The notes below the pieces were generated by a model. That model was not told the DNA's origin. It did not search any database and saw only the letters and a program-made list of their open reading frames with translations. Position numbers and translations under genes: made by a program. A stretch of 9,364 bases of DNA from an uncultured Clostridia bacterium. GTDB taxonomy: Bacteria; Bacillota; Clostridia; Christensenellales; UBA1242. Location of the stretch: the NCBI GenBank assembly GCA_944383945.1, contig CALWRL010000023.1, forward strand, positions 1 to 9,364, read 5' to 3'. Numbering within the stretch: the stretch's first letter is position 1; every line of letters starts with the position of its first letter. This document shows, in pieces, positions 1 to 5,250 of this stretch.

Positions 1-1
1 T

Positions 2-1222
2 TTCATTTCTTTCTTTTCTCAAATAACAAATCCTATTGTTTTAATTCTTTTAGGTGCGGCATTCACAATTTTATTGCAAAGCTCACTGGGAACAACTGCC
101 CTTGTTCTTTCATTAATAGGAACATCTAGCATTGTTGGAGTTATTGATGTTTCAAACGCAATATACATAATTTTTGGCGCACATTTAGGAAGCTCCATAA
201 CAACAGCATTTATAACCAGCTTTTCAACAAATTTAAACGGCAAACGCGCAGCAATATTCCATGTTTTATTTTCTATTATCGTGTGCTTCGTTTTTGGTTT
301 ACTGTCTTTAACAAATTGGTTTAATGCTTGCTTTGGCTGGATTAAACAGCCATCATTTAGATTGATAACAGCTTATTTAATATCAATGATTTTAATTGCT
401 GGATTATTAATTCCTTTTGTTAAATACATAACAATTTTGCTTTGCAAAATCATAAAACCAAGAAAAAGAAAAAACAAAAACCCTCTTGATGTTTATGAAT
501 TTTCCGATGAAACACCTTCTATTTCAATCGTTAAAGCTTCAAAAAAATTGTTTATCTTTTATAACGAAGCGAGAAATATTTATAAAGAAACTTCTGAACT
601 AATTTTTGCAGAAACAAACGAAAATTTAAAAAAATTATATAAAAAACAACAAAATTTTAACTATTATTTAAACAAATTTAACGCTTGCGTTGCAGACATA
701 CAATCAGAAAGTTTGGAAATTTCTAAAGATATAAACAAGATATTAATTGTTAGCAAACACATTGAAAGAATTACCCATAACTGCAAAAAAATTATGGATA
801 ATTTAAACACAGAAAAAAAGATAACATTTTCTGCTAAATTAAATAAATATTTAGGCAAAGTAATTTCAAACACACAAGAAATGTTAGACATATGCCAACT
901 ATACATTCAAGATTTAGACTGCAACTTCTTGCTAGAAGACACTTCTTCCTATGAAAAAATTATTAATTTGTCTAAATTAAATTCCGAAATAAAACTAAAT
1001 TCAAAAACACAAATCATAGAAAATATAGCAAAAAGCAAATTAAGCGTTCAAAAAAATTCAATGTATATTGAAACAGCCAGTTATTTAAACATGATTTCTA
1101 ACAATATTTCAGATATTGTTTTCGCACTCTCTTCCGAAAAATTAACGTCAACACTTCCATATCAACAAATATCTCTAGATGAAATTGACTTAGTAAATCA
1201 AGACGAGAATAATAAAGAATAA
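2..1222 (+). CDS. Na/Pi cotransporter family protein (NptA-like), 5'-truncated
   Basis: Membrane transporter of the NptA / PNaS family, probably sodium-coupled phosphate uptake or a phosphate-related regulator. The frame is open from base 2, so the N-terminal part lies outside the window; 406 residues are visible. A TTG at 74 is internal, because the in-frame codons before it already encode the conserved helix ending in QSS (residues 26-28), the hallmark of the second NptA repeat. The GAHLGSS stretch and the RAAIFHVLF helix that follows also fit this repeat. Further hydrophobic segments end near residue 145. The remainder, about 165-385, is hydrophilic, Lys/Asn/Glu-rich and helical, as in the PhoU-like C-terminal domain of this family. 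TAA stop at 1220-1222. It is the only plus-strand gene and converges on sigF with no base between the stops; I see no terminator hairpin. The family call is firm; the transported ion is inferred. Confidence 0.86.
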   Translation, partial: FISFFSQITNPIVLILLGAAFTILLQSSLGTTALVLSLIGTSSIVGVIDVSNAIYIIFGAHLGSSITTAFITSFSTNLNGKRAAIFHVLFSIIVCFVFGLLSLTNWFNACFGWIKQPSFRLITAYLISMILIAGLLIPFVKYITILLCKIIKPRKRKNKNPLDVYEFSDETPSISIVKASKKLFIFYNEARNIYKETSELIFAETNENLKKLYKKQQNFNYYLNKFNACVADIQSESLEISKDINKILIVSKHIERITHNCKKIMDNLNTEKKITFSAKLNKYLGKVISNTQEMLDICQLYIQDLDCNFLLEDTSSYEKIINLSKLNSEIKLNSKTQIIENIAKSKLSVQKNSMYIETASYLNMISNNISDIVFALSSEKLTSTLPYQQISLDEIDLVNQDENNKE

Positions 1223-1948
1223 TTATTTAGCTATTCTATCTCTAATTCTTTCAATAATTTTAGTTTCTAATCTTGAAACTTGTACTTGTGATATGCCAAG
1301 TTCTTTTGCTATTTCGCTTTGAGTTTTATCTCTAAAATATCTAAGCAAAATAATTTTTTTATCTCTTGAATTAAGACCCTTTAAAGTATCTCTTAAAAAA
1401 ATGTTATCAAACATTTCTTCTGTTTGATTGCTATTATTAAATCTATCAACAACTAGCAAGCTTTTATCATCATCGCCTTCAAATGGCGTGTATAAAGAAA
1501 TTGGCATTTTTGCAGAATCCATTGCAAAAACAATTTCTTGAGAAGATGTTTTAAACTTTTTTGCAATTAGGTCGATTGGTGGTTTTTCTCCGTTTTCTTT
1601 AAAATATTGTTCAATAAATTTATTAATTTGCAAATTAAAACTTTTAATAGTTCTTGAAACTTTTATTGCTCCATCATCTCTCATAAACCTTTTTATTTCA
1701 CCAATAATCATAGGAACAACATAAGTTGAAAACTTTACATTATAATCGATTTGAAAATTATTTATAGCCTTAACAAATCCAAGAGAACCAAGTTGAAATA
1801 AATCGTCATACTCTATTCCCTTTCCGATAAATCTTTTTATTATGCTTTTTATAAGCGGAGAATTTTCGTTTACAAGAGTTTGTTTAGCTTGCTCATCTCC
1901 GCTTTGGGCTTTTTTTATTAATTCAATTGTTTCGTCGTGGCTAAGCAT
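1223..1948 (-). CDS. sigF: RNA polymerase sporulation sigma factor SigF
   Basis: Sigma-70 family factor that directs early forespore transcription after asymmetric division. It has 241 residues, close to the roughly 255 of Bacillus SigF. Region 2 spans about 28-93 with the conserved YDDLFQLGSLGFVKAI block, the FSTYVVPMIIGEIKRF block and RDDG at 90-93. Region 3 is near 95-160. Region 4 (about 193-238) ends in a helix-turn-helix around EIAKELGISQVQVSRLE. Sequence alone could also suggest SigG, but the position directly after spoIIAA and spoIIAB identifies it as SigF (spoIIAC). The ATG shares its A with the spoIIAB stop (TAATG), indicating translational coupling, and AGGTGGG precedes it. The gene ends the operon; its TAA abuts the stop of the convergent transporter gene, so a sigF transcript would probably run antisense into that gene. 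Confidence 0.95.
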   Translation of the reverse strand: MLSHDETIELIKKAQSGDEQAKQTLVNENSPLIKSIIKRFIGKGIEYDDLFQLGSLGFVKAINNFQIDYNVKFSTYVVPMIIGEIKRFMRDDGAIKVSRTIKSFNLQINKFIEQYFKENGEKPPIDLIAKKFKTSSQEIVFAMDSAKMPISLYTPFEGDDDKSLLVVDRFNNSNQTEEMFDNIFLRDTLKGLNSRDKKIILLRYFRDKTQSEIAKELGISQVQVSRLETKIIERIRDRIAK

Positions 1949-2397
1949 TACCCACCTATAATCTTTCTTTCCGCCTCGCCAAATTTCTTTTCCATAAGTA
2001 CCGTAACACCCTTCTCCTTGTTTTTAAGGAGATAAACTTTATCCATAAAACTTTCCATAACAGTAAAGCCCATTCCACTTCTTTCTTCGTTTGGCTTTGT
2101 TGTAAAAAAAGGTTGCCTTGCTTTTTCAAAATTACTAATTCCAATTCCGTTATCTGAAACAGAGATAATTGCAGTGTCATTAGTTAATTTAACATTTAAT
2201 ATAACTTCTCCTTCATTTTTAGGATAAGCATGAACAACACAATTTGTAACCGCTTCGCTAACAGCAGTTTTTATGTCTGTTATTTCATCTAATGTTGGAT
2301 TTAATTGAACGCAAAAAGCTGCAACACAACTTCTTGCAAAAGCTTCGTTTTCCGAAACCGCTTTAAATTTTAAAGTCATTTCATTAATTATATTCAT
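1948..2397 (-). CDS. spoIIAB: Anti-sigma F factor / serine kinase SpoIIAB
   Basis: GHKL-fold kinase that binds and silences SigF in the predivisional cell and phosphorylates SpoIIAA on serine. It has 149 residues; the Bacillus protein has 146. Visible motifs: N-box around E48 and N52 (SEAVTNCVVHAY), G1 box D82-N-G-I-G86, the RQPFFTTKP lid, and G2 box SGMGFT at 107-112. The ATG at 2395-2397 is chosen because AAAGGAGAA lies five bases upstream and the protein then aligns with family N-termini; an in-frame extension to 2433 would read back into spoIIAA. That ribosome binding site overlaps the spoIIAA stop codon (TAAAGGAG), and the downstream end overlaps sigF by one base, so the three products are likely made in fixed ratio. 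Confidence 0.95.
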   Translation of the reverse strand: MNIINEMTLKFKAVSENEAFARSCVAAFCVQLNPTLDEITDIKTAVSEAVTNCVVHAYPKNEGEVILNVKLTNDTAIISVSDNGIGISNFEKARQPFFTTKPNEERSGMGFTVMESFMDKVYLLKNKEKGVTVLMEKKFGEAERKIIGG

Positions 2398-2407
2398 GTT
2401 TTCTCCT

Positions 2408-2716
2408 TTAAGAAATTTTAGGCATAATTTCATAAAGCCCTGTCATTTTAAAAATTTTTTCCGCATGTGAAGATGGATTGCAAATAAAAATTGGTGTGTT
2501 TTTGCTCTTTAATTTTTTATATCTTCCAAGCAAAACGCCAATTCCGGTTGAATCCATAAAATCAAGTTCAGATAAATCAATTATAACTTGATTAAATCCT
2601 TCGCCATCAAAAAGTTCATCAAGAGAAACTCTAACTGTTTGAGCAGAATGTTCATCTAATTCTCCGCTTAAAACGATGTAAAGAGTGTTATTATATATTC
2701 GATTTCTAATTTGCAT
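2408..2716 (-). CDS. spoIIAA: Anti-anti-sigma F factor SpoIIAA
   Basis: STAS-domain protein. Unphosphorylated SpoIIAA displaces SigF from SpoIIAB in the forespore; SpoIIAB inactivates it by phosphorylating a serine, and in the known pathway SpoIIE reverses this. It has 102 residues, slightly shorter than the 117 in Bacillus, missing part of the C-terminal tail. The phosphorylation site is in FMDSTGIG with Ser56, followed by the conserved LLGRYK. The ATG at 2714-2716 is chosen because AAAGGAGG lies five bases before it; an upstream TTG at 2732-2734 is in frame but would place the ribosome binding site inside the gene. First gene of the operon; its own regulatory region (2735-2801) overlaps the terminator of the preceding gene. 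Confidence 0.94.
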   Translation of the reverse strand: MQIRNRIYNNTLYIVLSGELDEHSAQTVRVSLDELFDGEGFNQVIIDLSELDFMDSTGIGVLLGRYKKLKSKNTPIFICNPSSHAEKIFKMTGLYEIMPKIS

Positions 2717-2734
2717 TTCTTCCTCCTTTATCAA

Positions 2735-2749
2735 TTTTAACAGTTAAAA
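2735..2749. repeat. 15-bp perfect dyad between spoIIA -10 region and RBS
   Basis: TTTTAAC-A-GTTAAAA is a perfect 7+1+7 inverted repeat. It lies just downstream of the candidate spoIIA -10 element and about 20 bases before the spoIIAA start codon, where transcription would begin. It could be an operator or a small 5' leader hairpin. No family of binding protein is indicated; AT-rich dyads also arise by chance. Confidence 0.4.
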
Positions 2750-2801
2750 AATATAAAAAAATAACACCCTTTGTCGAAAAAGGTGTTATTATATCGAAAA
2801 A
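2750..2801 (-). promoter_or_regulatory. Candidate spoIIA promoter with Spo0A boxes
   Basis: On the plus strand TTTGTCGAAAAA at 2770-2781 contains the complete Spo0A-box core TGTCGAA. A second copy in the same orientation at 2790-2801 (TATATCGAAAAA) matches 10 of 12 positions, exactly 20 bp away, or two helical turns. On the spoIIA strand TCGACA (2772-2777), a 16-base spacer and TATATT (2750-2755) form a sigma-A-like promoter whose -35 coincides with the perfect box. Transcription would start near 2743. In Bacillus spoIIA is activated by phosphorylated Spo0A, with sigma-H; I see no clear sigma-H -10 (GAAT) here. The box is directly visible; the promoter is an inference. Confidence 0.62.
2753..2790 (-). 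terminator. Rho-independent terminator after the 141-aa gene
   Basis: AATAACACC (2760-2768) pairs with GGTGTTATT (2782-2790). After one mismatch the stem continues with three A/T pairs around a GTCGA loop. In the minus direction the stem runs into a long T-rich tract, and it starts 18 bases after the stop codon of the 141-aa gene. On the plus strand no T-run follows, so it works leftward. It also carries the Spo0A box of the spoIIA operon. Confidence 0.85.
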
Positions 2802-2807
2802 CTAATT

Positions 2808-3233
2808 TTATAAATTTGCCGCGTAATCTTTGCTTTTATTTGCAGAAATCCATTTAGTAACTAAATTTTCTTTGCCTTTAAAAAATTCCAAAGTATTTTT
2901 GCTTTCAATTTCTGTTCCATACGCAATTGTTGAATAAATCATCATTGGAAATTCTGTTGTTTTTGCTTCAAAAATGTTATCAAAAAATTTGCTTGGCTTA
3001 ATTCCTTTCGCTTTGTAATATGAACGCATTGTAACAATTCCCTTTGCTCTAAGCAATAGAGATAATTCCAAGCACGCCTTTTTAGATAAATTCATTTTAC
3101 CTGTTTCTAAAAAAACTTCGGAAATTTGTTTGAAAAATTCAATTTCTTTAGCTTTATCATTATCTTTAATTAAATCAATTCTTTTAATTTTTGCAAGTTC
3201 GCGTCTAACATCTGCCATGTCTTTAATTTTCAT
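2808..3233 (-). CDS. Hypothetical protein, 141 aa, family not recognised
   Basis: I do not recognise this protein. It is Lys/Glu-rich, without a signal peptide or membrane segment, and probably cytoplasmic and mostly helical. An N-terminal charged helical part (about 1-35) is followed by a more hydrophobic core with KKACLELSLLLRAKGI and RSYYKAKGIKPSKFF, then FPMMIYSTIAYG, and a charged tail. It is probably a real gene: AT-rich codon use like its neighbours, a strong ribosome binding site (GAGGGAGGGG) four bases before the ATG, a plausible sigma-A promoter directly upstream, and its own terminator 18 bases after the stop. A second Met at residue 6 is possible but has no comparable binding site. 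It stands between a sporulation operon and a tRNA operon as a single transcription unit, so context does not assign a function. Confidence 0.8.
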   Translation of the reverse strand: MKIKDMADVRRELAKIKRIDLIKDNDKAKEIEFFKQISEVFLETGKMNLSKKACLELSLLLRAKGIVTMRSYYKAKGIKPSKFFDNIFEAKTTEFPMMIYSTIAYGTEIESKNTLEFFKGKENLVTKWISANKSKDYAANL

Positions 3234-3253
3234 CTTGCCCCTCCCTCATGTAT

Positions 3254-3282
3254 AGATTACCACTTTTATTAATTTTGGTCAA
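3254..3282 (-). promoter_or_regulatory. Promoter of the 141-aa gene
   Basis: On the minus strand TTGACC (3277-3282), a 17-base spacer and TAATCT (3254-3259) give a sigma-A-like promoter. Transcription would start near 3247, leaving a leader of about 14 bases that begins almost at the ribosome binding site. A 10-bp palindrome TACAATTGTA (3297-3306) lies about 15 bases upstream of the -35. Confidence 0.55.
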
Positions 3283-3309
3283 ATATTTTAATTACATACA
3301 ATTGTAAAC

Positions 3310-3339
3310 AAAAAAAGGTTGCAATATGCAACCTTTTTT
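3310..3339 (-). terminator. Terminator of the tRNA operon
   Basis: A 13-bp stem made of A6-GGTTGCA (3311-3323) and TGCAACC-T6 (3327-3339) with an ATA loop. It begins directly after the CCA end of tRNA-Thr and runs into a T-tract on the minus strand. It is symmetric enough to terminate in both directions, but no plus-strand gene ends here. Confidence 0.88.
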
Positions 3340-3340
3340 A

Positions 3341-3415
3341 TGGAGCTGGTGATTGGAGTCGAACCAACAACCTGCTGATTACAAATCAGCTGCTCTGCCA
3401 TTGAGCCACACCAGC
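3341..3415 (-). tRNA. tRNA-Thr (anticodon UGU)
   Basis: The acceptor stem GCTGGTG/CACCAGC is fully paired, with discriminator T and encoded CCA. Anticodon stem GCTGA/TCAGC closes the loop TTTGTAA, giving UGU, which reads ACA threonine codons. The T-arm has the loop TTCGACT. It is the last gene of the operon, three bases after tRNA-Tyr and directly before the terminator. Confidence 0.96.
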
Positions 3416-3418
3416 AAA

Positions 3419-3503
3419 TGGTAGTTGGGGATGGATTCGAACCATCGAAGCCGGAGGCGTCAGATTTACAGTCTGATGTATTTGACCACTCTACAACCCA
3501 ACC
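3419..3503 (-). tRNA. tRNA-Tyr (anticodon GUA)
   Basis: Class II tRNA of 85 bases with a long variable arm (CGCCTCCGGCTTC). Anticodon stem TCAGA/TCTGA holds the loop CTGTAAA, giving GUA. T-arm GATGG/CCATC, discriminator A, encoded CCA. The acceptor GGTTGGG/CCCAACT pairs throughout, but its first pair is G1-U72 rather than the usual G1-C72, which is odd for a tyrosine tRNA. Confidence 0.95.
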
Positions 3504-3514
3504 TAGTGCCTCAA

Positions 3515-3538
3515 GTAAAAACTATCCTACATTTTTAC
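3515..3538 (-). repeat. Small hairpin in the Phe-Tyr spacer
   Basis: GTAAAAA (3515-3521) and TTTTTAC (3532-3538) can form a 7-bp stem with a 10-base loop just upstream of tRNA-Tyr in the transcript. It may assist processing of the precursor or be chance in AT-rich DNA. The stem is too weak, and lacks a following T-run, to be called a terminator. Confidence 0.35.
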
Positions 3539-3638
3539 CACTCGGCTTGGTGCCTCGAGGCGGAATCGAACCCTCCCTTGCAGGAGATTTGGTTGTTCTC
3601 TCGCCACTCGGCTTGGTGCCTCGAGGCGGAATCGAACC
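3538..3638. repeat. 35-bp direct repeat containing the tRNA-Phe 3' end
   Basis: Bases 3538-3572 and 3604-3638 are identical over 35 positions and offset by 66 bp, with 31 unique bases between. The unit covers the T-loop side of the T-arm, the 3' acceptor strand and the CCA end of tRNA-Phe, plus 10 bases downstream. The second copy belongs to the intact tRNA-Phe; the first is the relic. Identity stops sharply on both sides. Confidence 0.9.
3548..3572 (-). pseudogene. Relic of a tRNA-Phe 3' end (not a functional tRNA)
   Basis: The 25 bases from GGTTCGATTCC through the acceptor 3' strand and CCA are identical to the end of tRNA-Phe. Upstream of them in the transcript nothing forms a 5' acceptor strand or D-arm, and the T-stem (GAGGG against CCGCC) is mismatched. 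A TGCAA sequence lies in a small hairpin (CTCC/GGAG), superficially like a Cys anticodon, but no cloverleaf forms. The relic explains why Phe and Tyr are 110 bases apart when most other spacers here are 3-5 bases. Confidence 0.75.
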
Positions 3639-3689
3639 ACCGACACAGGGATTTTCAGTCCCTTGCTCTACCGACTGAGCTATCGAGGC
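3614..3689 (-). tRNA. tRNA-Phe (anticodon GAA)
   Basis: Acceptor GCCTCGA/TCGAGGC, discriminator A, encoded CCA. Anticodon stem AGGGA/TCCCT around the loop CTGAAAA, giving GAA. T-arm GGTGG/CCGCC with loop TTCGATT. The cloverleaf is complete. Its 3' end is duplicated 66 bp downstream in the transcript. Confidence 0.96.
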
Positions 3690-3694
3690 ATTAA

Positions 3695-3771
3695 TGGCGA
3701 CTCGGATGGGGCTCGAACCCACGACCTCCAGCGTGACAGGCTGGCGTTCTAACCAACTGAACTACCGAGCC
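3695..3771 (-). tRNA. tRNA-Asp (anticodon GUC)
   Basis: Acceptor GGCTCGG/CCGAGTC with one G-U pair, and discriminator G as expected for aspartate. Anticodon stem CCAGC/GCTGG around the loop CTGTCAC, giving GUC. T-arm GTGGG/CCCAT, CCA encoded. Five bases separate it from tRNA-Phe and four from the CAU tRNA. Confidence 0.96.
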
Positions 3772-3775
3772 GCAA

Positions 3776-3852
3776 TGGTGGACCTTCTAGGACTCGAACC
3801 TAGGACCGACCGGTTATGAGCCGGTTGCTCTAACCAACTGAGCTAAAGGTCC
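3776..3852 (-). tRNA. tRNA with CAU anticodon, probably Ile2 (lysidine type)
   Basis: Acceptor GGACCTT/AAGGTCC, discriminator A, CCA encoded; anticodon loop CTCATAA, giving CAU. The fully paired first acceptor base pair excludes initiator tRNA-fMet. The acceptor GGACCTT and the CTCATAA loop match my recollection of Bacillota and Mollicutes tRNA-Ile2, whose C34 is converted to lysidine by TilS so that it reads AUA; elongator Met tRNAs in these bacteria usually begin GGCGG and carry a TTCATAC-like loop. The tRNA call is certain, the Ile2 identity likely. Confidence 0.93.
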
Positions 3853-3855
3853 ACG

Positions 3856-3877
3856 CATAATTGCGGTGCCAATTATG
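3856..3877 (-). repeat. 8-bp perfect hairpin between tRNA-Pro and the CAU tRNA
   Basis: CATAATTG (3856-3863) and CAATTATG (3870-3877) form a perfect 8-bp stem with a 6-base loop, occupying nearly all of the 27-base spacer. It is probably a precursor-processing element that keeps the spacer folded away from both cloverleafs. There is no T-run, so it is not a terminator. Confidence 0.6.
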
Positions 3878-3879
3878 TT

Positions 3880-3955
3880 TGGTCGGGGTGAAGAGACTCG
3901 AACTCCCGGCCCCATGGTCCCAAACCACGTGCGCTACCAACTGCGCTACACCCCG
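3880..3955 (-). tRNA. tRNA-Pro (anticodon UGG)
   Basis: Acceptor CGGGGTG/CACCCCG with the C1-G72 pair typical of bacterial proline tRNAs, discriminator A, CCA encoded. Anticodon stem CGTGG/CCATG around the loop TTTGGGA, giving UGG. First gene of the tRNA operon, about 12 bases from the predicted transcription start. Confidence 0.96.
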
Positions 3956-3974
3956 AAACATATAGGCAAGTGTT

Positions 3975-4003
3975 ATATTACACTATTTTTTGATAACTGT
4001 CAA
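3975..4003 (-). promoter_or_regulatory. Strong promoter of the tRNA operon
   Basis: On the minus strand a perfect TTGACA (3998-4003), a 17-base spacer and TAATAT (3975-3980) precede tRNA-Pro, with a predicted start near 3968. Inverted arms TTGATAA (3990-3996) and TTATCAA (4010-4016) flank the -35. No terminator is seen between the ynbB-like gene and this promoter, so read-through from that operon is possible. Confidence 0.82.
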
Positions 4004-4038
4004 CAATTTTTATCAATTTTTTAAACATCTATATCATT

Positions 4039-5250
4039 TTATTCATTAAGAAGTTCAATTGCTATTAATTTTGATTGCTCGTATGTTAAACCTCCTTGCA
4101 AATATGCGATATATGGTTCTTTAACAGGACCATCACAAGAAAGTTCTATTGAAGCGCCAGAAACAAATGTTCCAGCCGCCATAATGATAGGGTCATTATA
4201 CCCTGGCATATCCCATGGCATTGGAACAACATAACTATCAACAGGTGAAAATTTTTGAATTTGTTGAACAAACTTAACCATTTTTTCTTCATTGTTAAAC
4301 TCAATAGATTTAATTATATCTCCAGGAATTTCCAAAGAAGATGGAATAATTTTTGCACCTTTAGATGCCAAAACTTCTCCTATTAAATATACACCTTTAA
4401 TTGCCTCTTTAACAATGTGTGGCGCTAAAAACAAACCTTGATAAAATTCTCTATAACCTCTTTCATACGAACCAACTTCTAGTTGCAAAGATGGCGAAGT
4501 TAATCTGGAAGAAATTTTTTTAACACATTCTTTTTTGCCAGCAATGTAAGCTCCTGTTGATGCAATTCCTCCACCGGGATTTTTAATTAATGAACCAATA
4601 ATAACACCCGCGCCAACATCTGTTGGCTCTAATTTTTCAACAAATTCGCCATAGCAGTTGTCAACAACAACATAACTTTTAGGGCTTTTTTGCTTCGTTA
4701 ATTCTACAACTGTTTTGATGTCGTTTATGGACAATGCATTTCTAGATGAATATCCTCTCGACCTTTGAACATAAACAATTTTAGGCTGAAGTTTTTCTAT
4801 TGATTTTTCCATCTCTTCGAAATTTAACTTCCCATCTTTAAAATCAACTTGCTCATATTTAATATTAAAATCTTTCAAAGAACCATTATCTTCATCTGTT
4901 CCAAAAATTGTTTCATCTAATGTATCGTAAGGTTTTCCTGTAACAGAAAGCATAACATCGTTAGGCCTTAAAAGCCCAAACAATGCAATGCATAAAGCGT
5001 GCGACCCACATGTTATTTGAGGCGAAACAATTGCTTGTTCAGCCCCAAAAGAATCTGCAAAAACTTTTGCAAGGGTGTCCCTTCCCAAATCATCATAGCC
5101 GTATCCTGTTGTTCCGTAAAAATGATTTGAACTAACCTTATTATTTTGAAAAGCCTTTAAAACTTTTTCTTGGTTATAAAGTGCAACATCATCTAAATAA
5201 GAATAAATGCTCTCTAATTTTTTTTCAAAACTTTTAATTTCTGTTTCCAT
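4039..5250 (-). CDS. ynbB: PLP-dependent YnbB / methionine gamma-lyase family protein
   Basis: Fold-type I PLP enzyme of the family annotated as 'aluminum resistance protein' or 'methionine gamma-lyase family' (Bacillus YnbB). The physiological reaction is not established to my knowledge; sulfur amino acid C-S lyase chemistry is inferred from the fold. It has 403 residues, a normal length. Visible: the N-terminal HFYGTTGYGYDDLGRD motif (43-58), cofactor-phosphate region CGSHA (81-85), the aspartate expected to hold the pyridine nitrogen at D197 (VVDNCYGEF), and the Schiff-base lysine K223 in GSLIKNPGGG. The ATG lies 17 bases inside the 3' end of miaA, preceded by GAGGTGA within miaA. No later Met is near enough to be an alternative, so the overlap is probably real and the two genes are translationally coupled. 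Last gene of the mutS-mutL-miaA operon. Confidence 0.9.
   Translation of the reverse strand: METEIKSFEKKLESIYSYLDDVALYNQEKVLKAFQNNKVSSNHFYGTTGYGYDDLGRDTLAKVFADSFGAEQAIVSPQITCGSHALCIALFGLLRPNDVMLSVTGKPYDTLDETIFGTDEDNGSLKDFNIKYEQVDFKDGKLNFEEMEKSIEKLQPKIVYVQRSRGYSSRNALSINDIKTVVELTKQKSPKSYVVVDNCYGEFVEKLEPTDVGAGVIIGSLIKNPGGGIASTGAYIAGKKECVKKISSRLTSPSLQLEVGSYERGYREFYQGLFLAPHIVKEAIKGVYLIGEVLASKGAKIIPSSLEIPGDIIKSIEFNNEEKMVKFVQQIQKFSPVDSYVVPMPWDMPGYNDPIIMAAGTFVSGASIELSCDGPVKEPYIAYLQGGLTYEQSKLIAIELLNE

Noticed and set aside
2398..2433. Longer SpoIIAB N-terminus beginning inside spoIIAA.
   Set aside because: The internal ATG at 2395-2397 has the good ribosome binding site and matches the family start; the extension has neither.
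3515..3538. Hairpin in the Phe-Tyr spacer as a terminator.
   Set aside because: The stem is made of A/T pairs, no T-run follows, and two tRNA genes lie downstream.
3548..3613. A possible extra tRNA (Cys-like TGCAA in a small hairpin, CCA at the end).
   Set aside because: No 5' acceptor strand pairs with the 3' end, there is no D-arm, the anticodon loop has the wrong size and the T-stem is mismatched.
3538..3638. CRISPR-like pair of 35-bp repeats with a 31-bp spacer.
   Set aside because: There are only two copies, the repeat is the end of a tRNA gene, and no cas genes are present.
3418..3722. Open frames on both strands across the tRNA cluster, giving peptides with repeated GGIEP-like segments.
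   Set aside because: They are read out of tRNA genes and repeated T-arms; such peptides are a familiar annotation artefact. No ribosome binding sites or homology support them.
3990..4016. Stem-loop plus T-run as a rightward terminator.
   Set aside because: No plus-strand gene precedes it; the arms are 7 bp, A/T-rich and separated by 13 bases, and the overlap with a strong -35 explains the position better.
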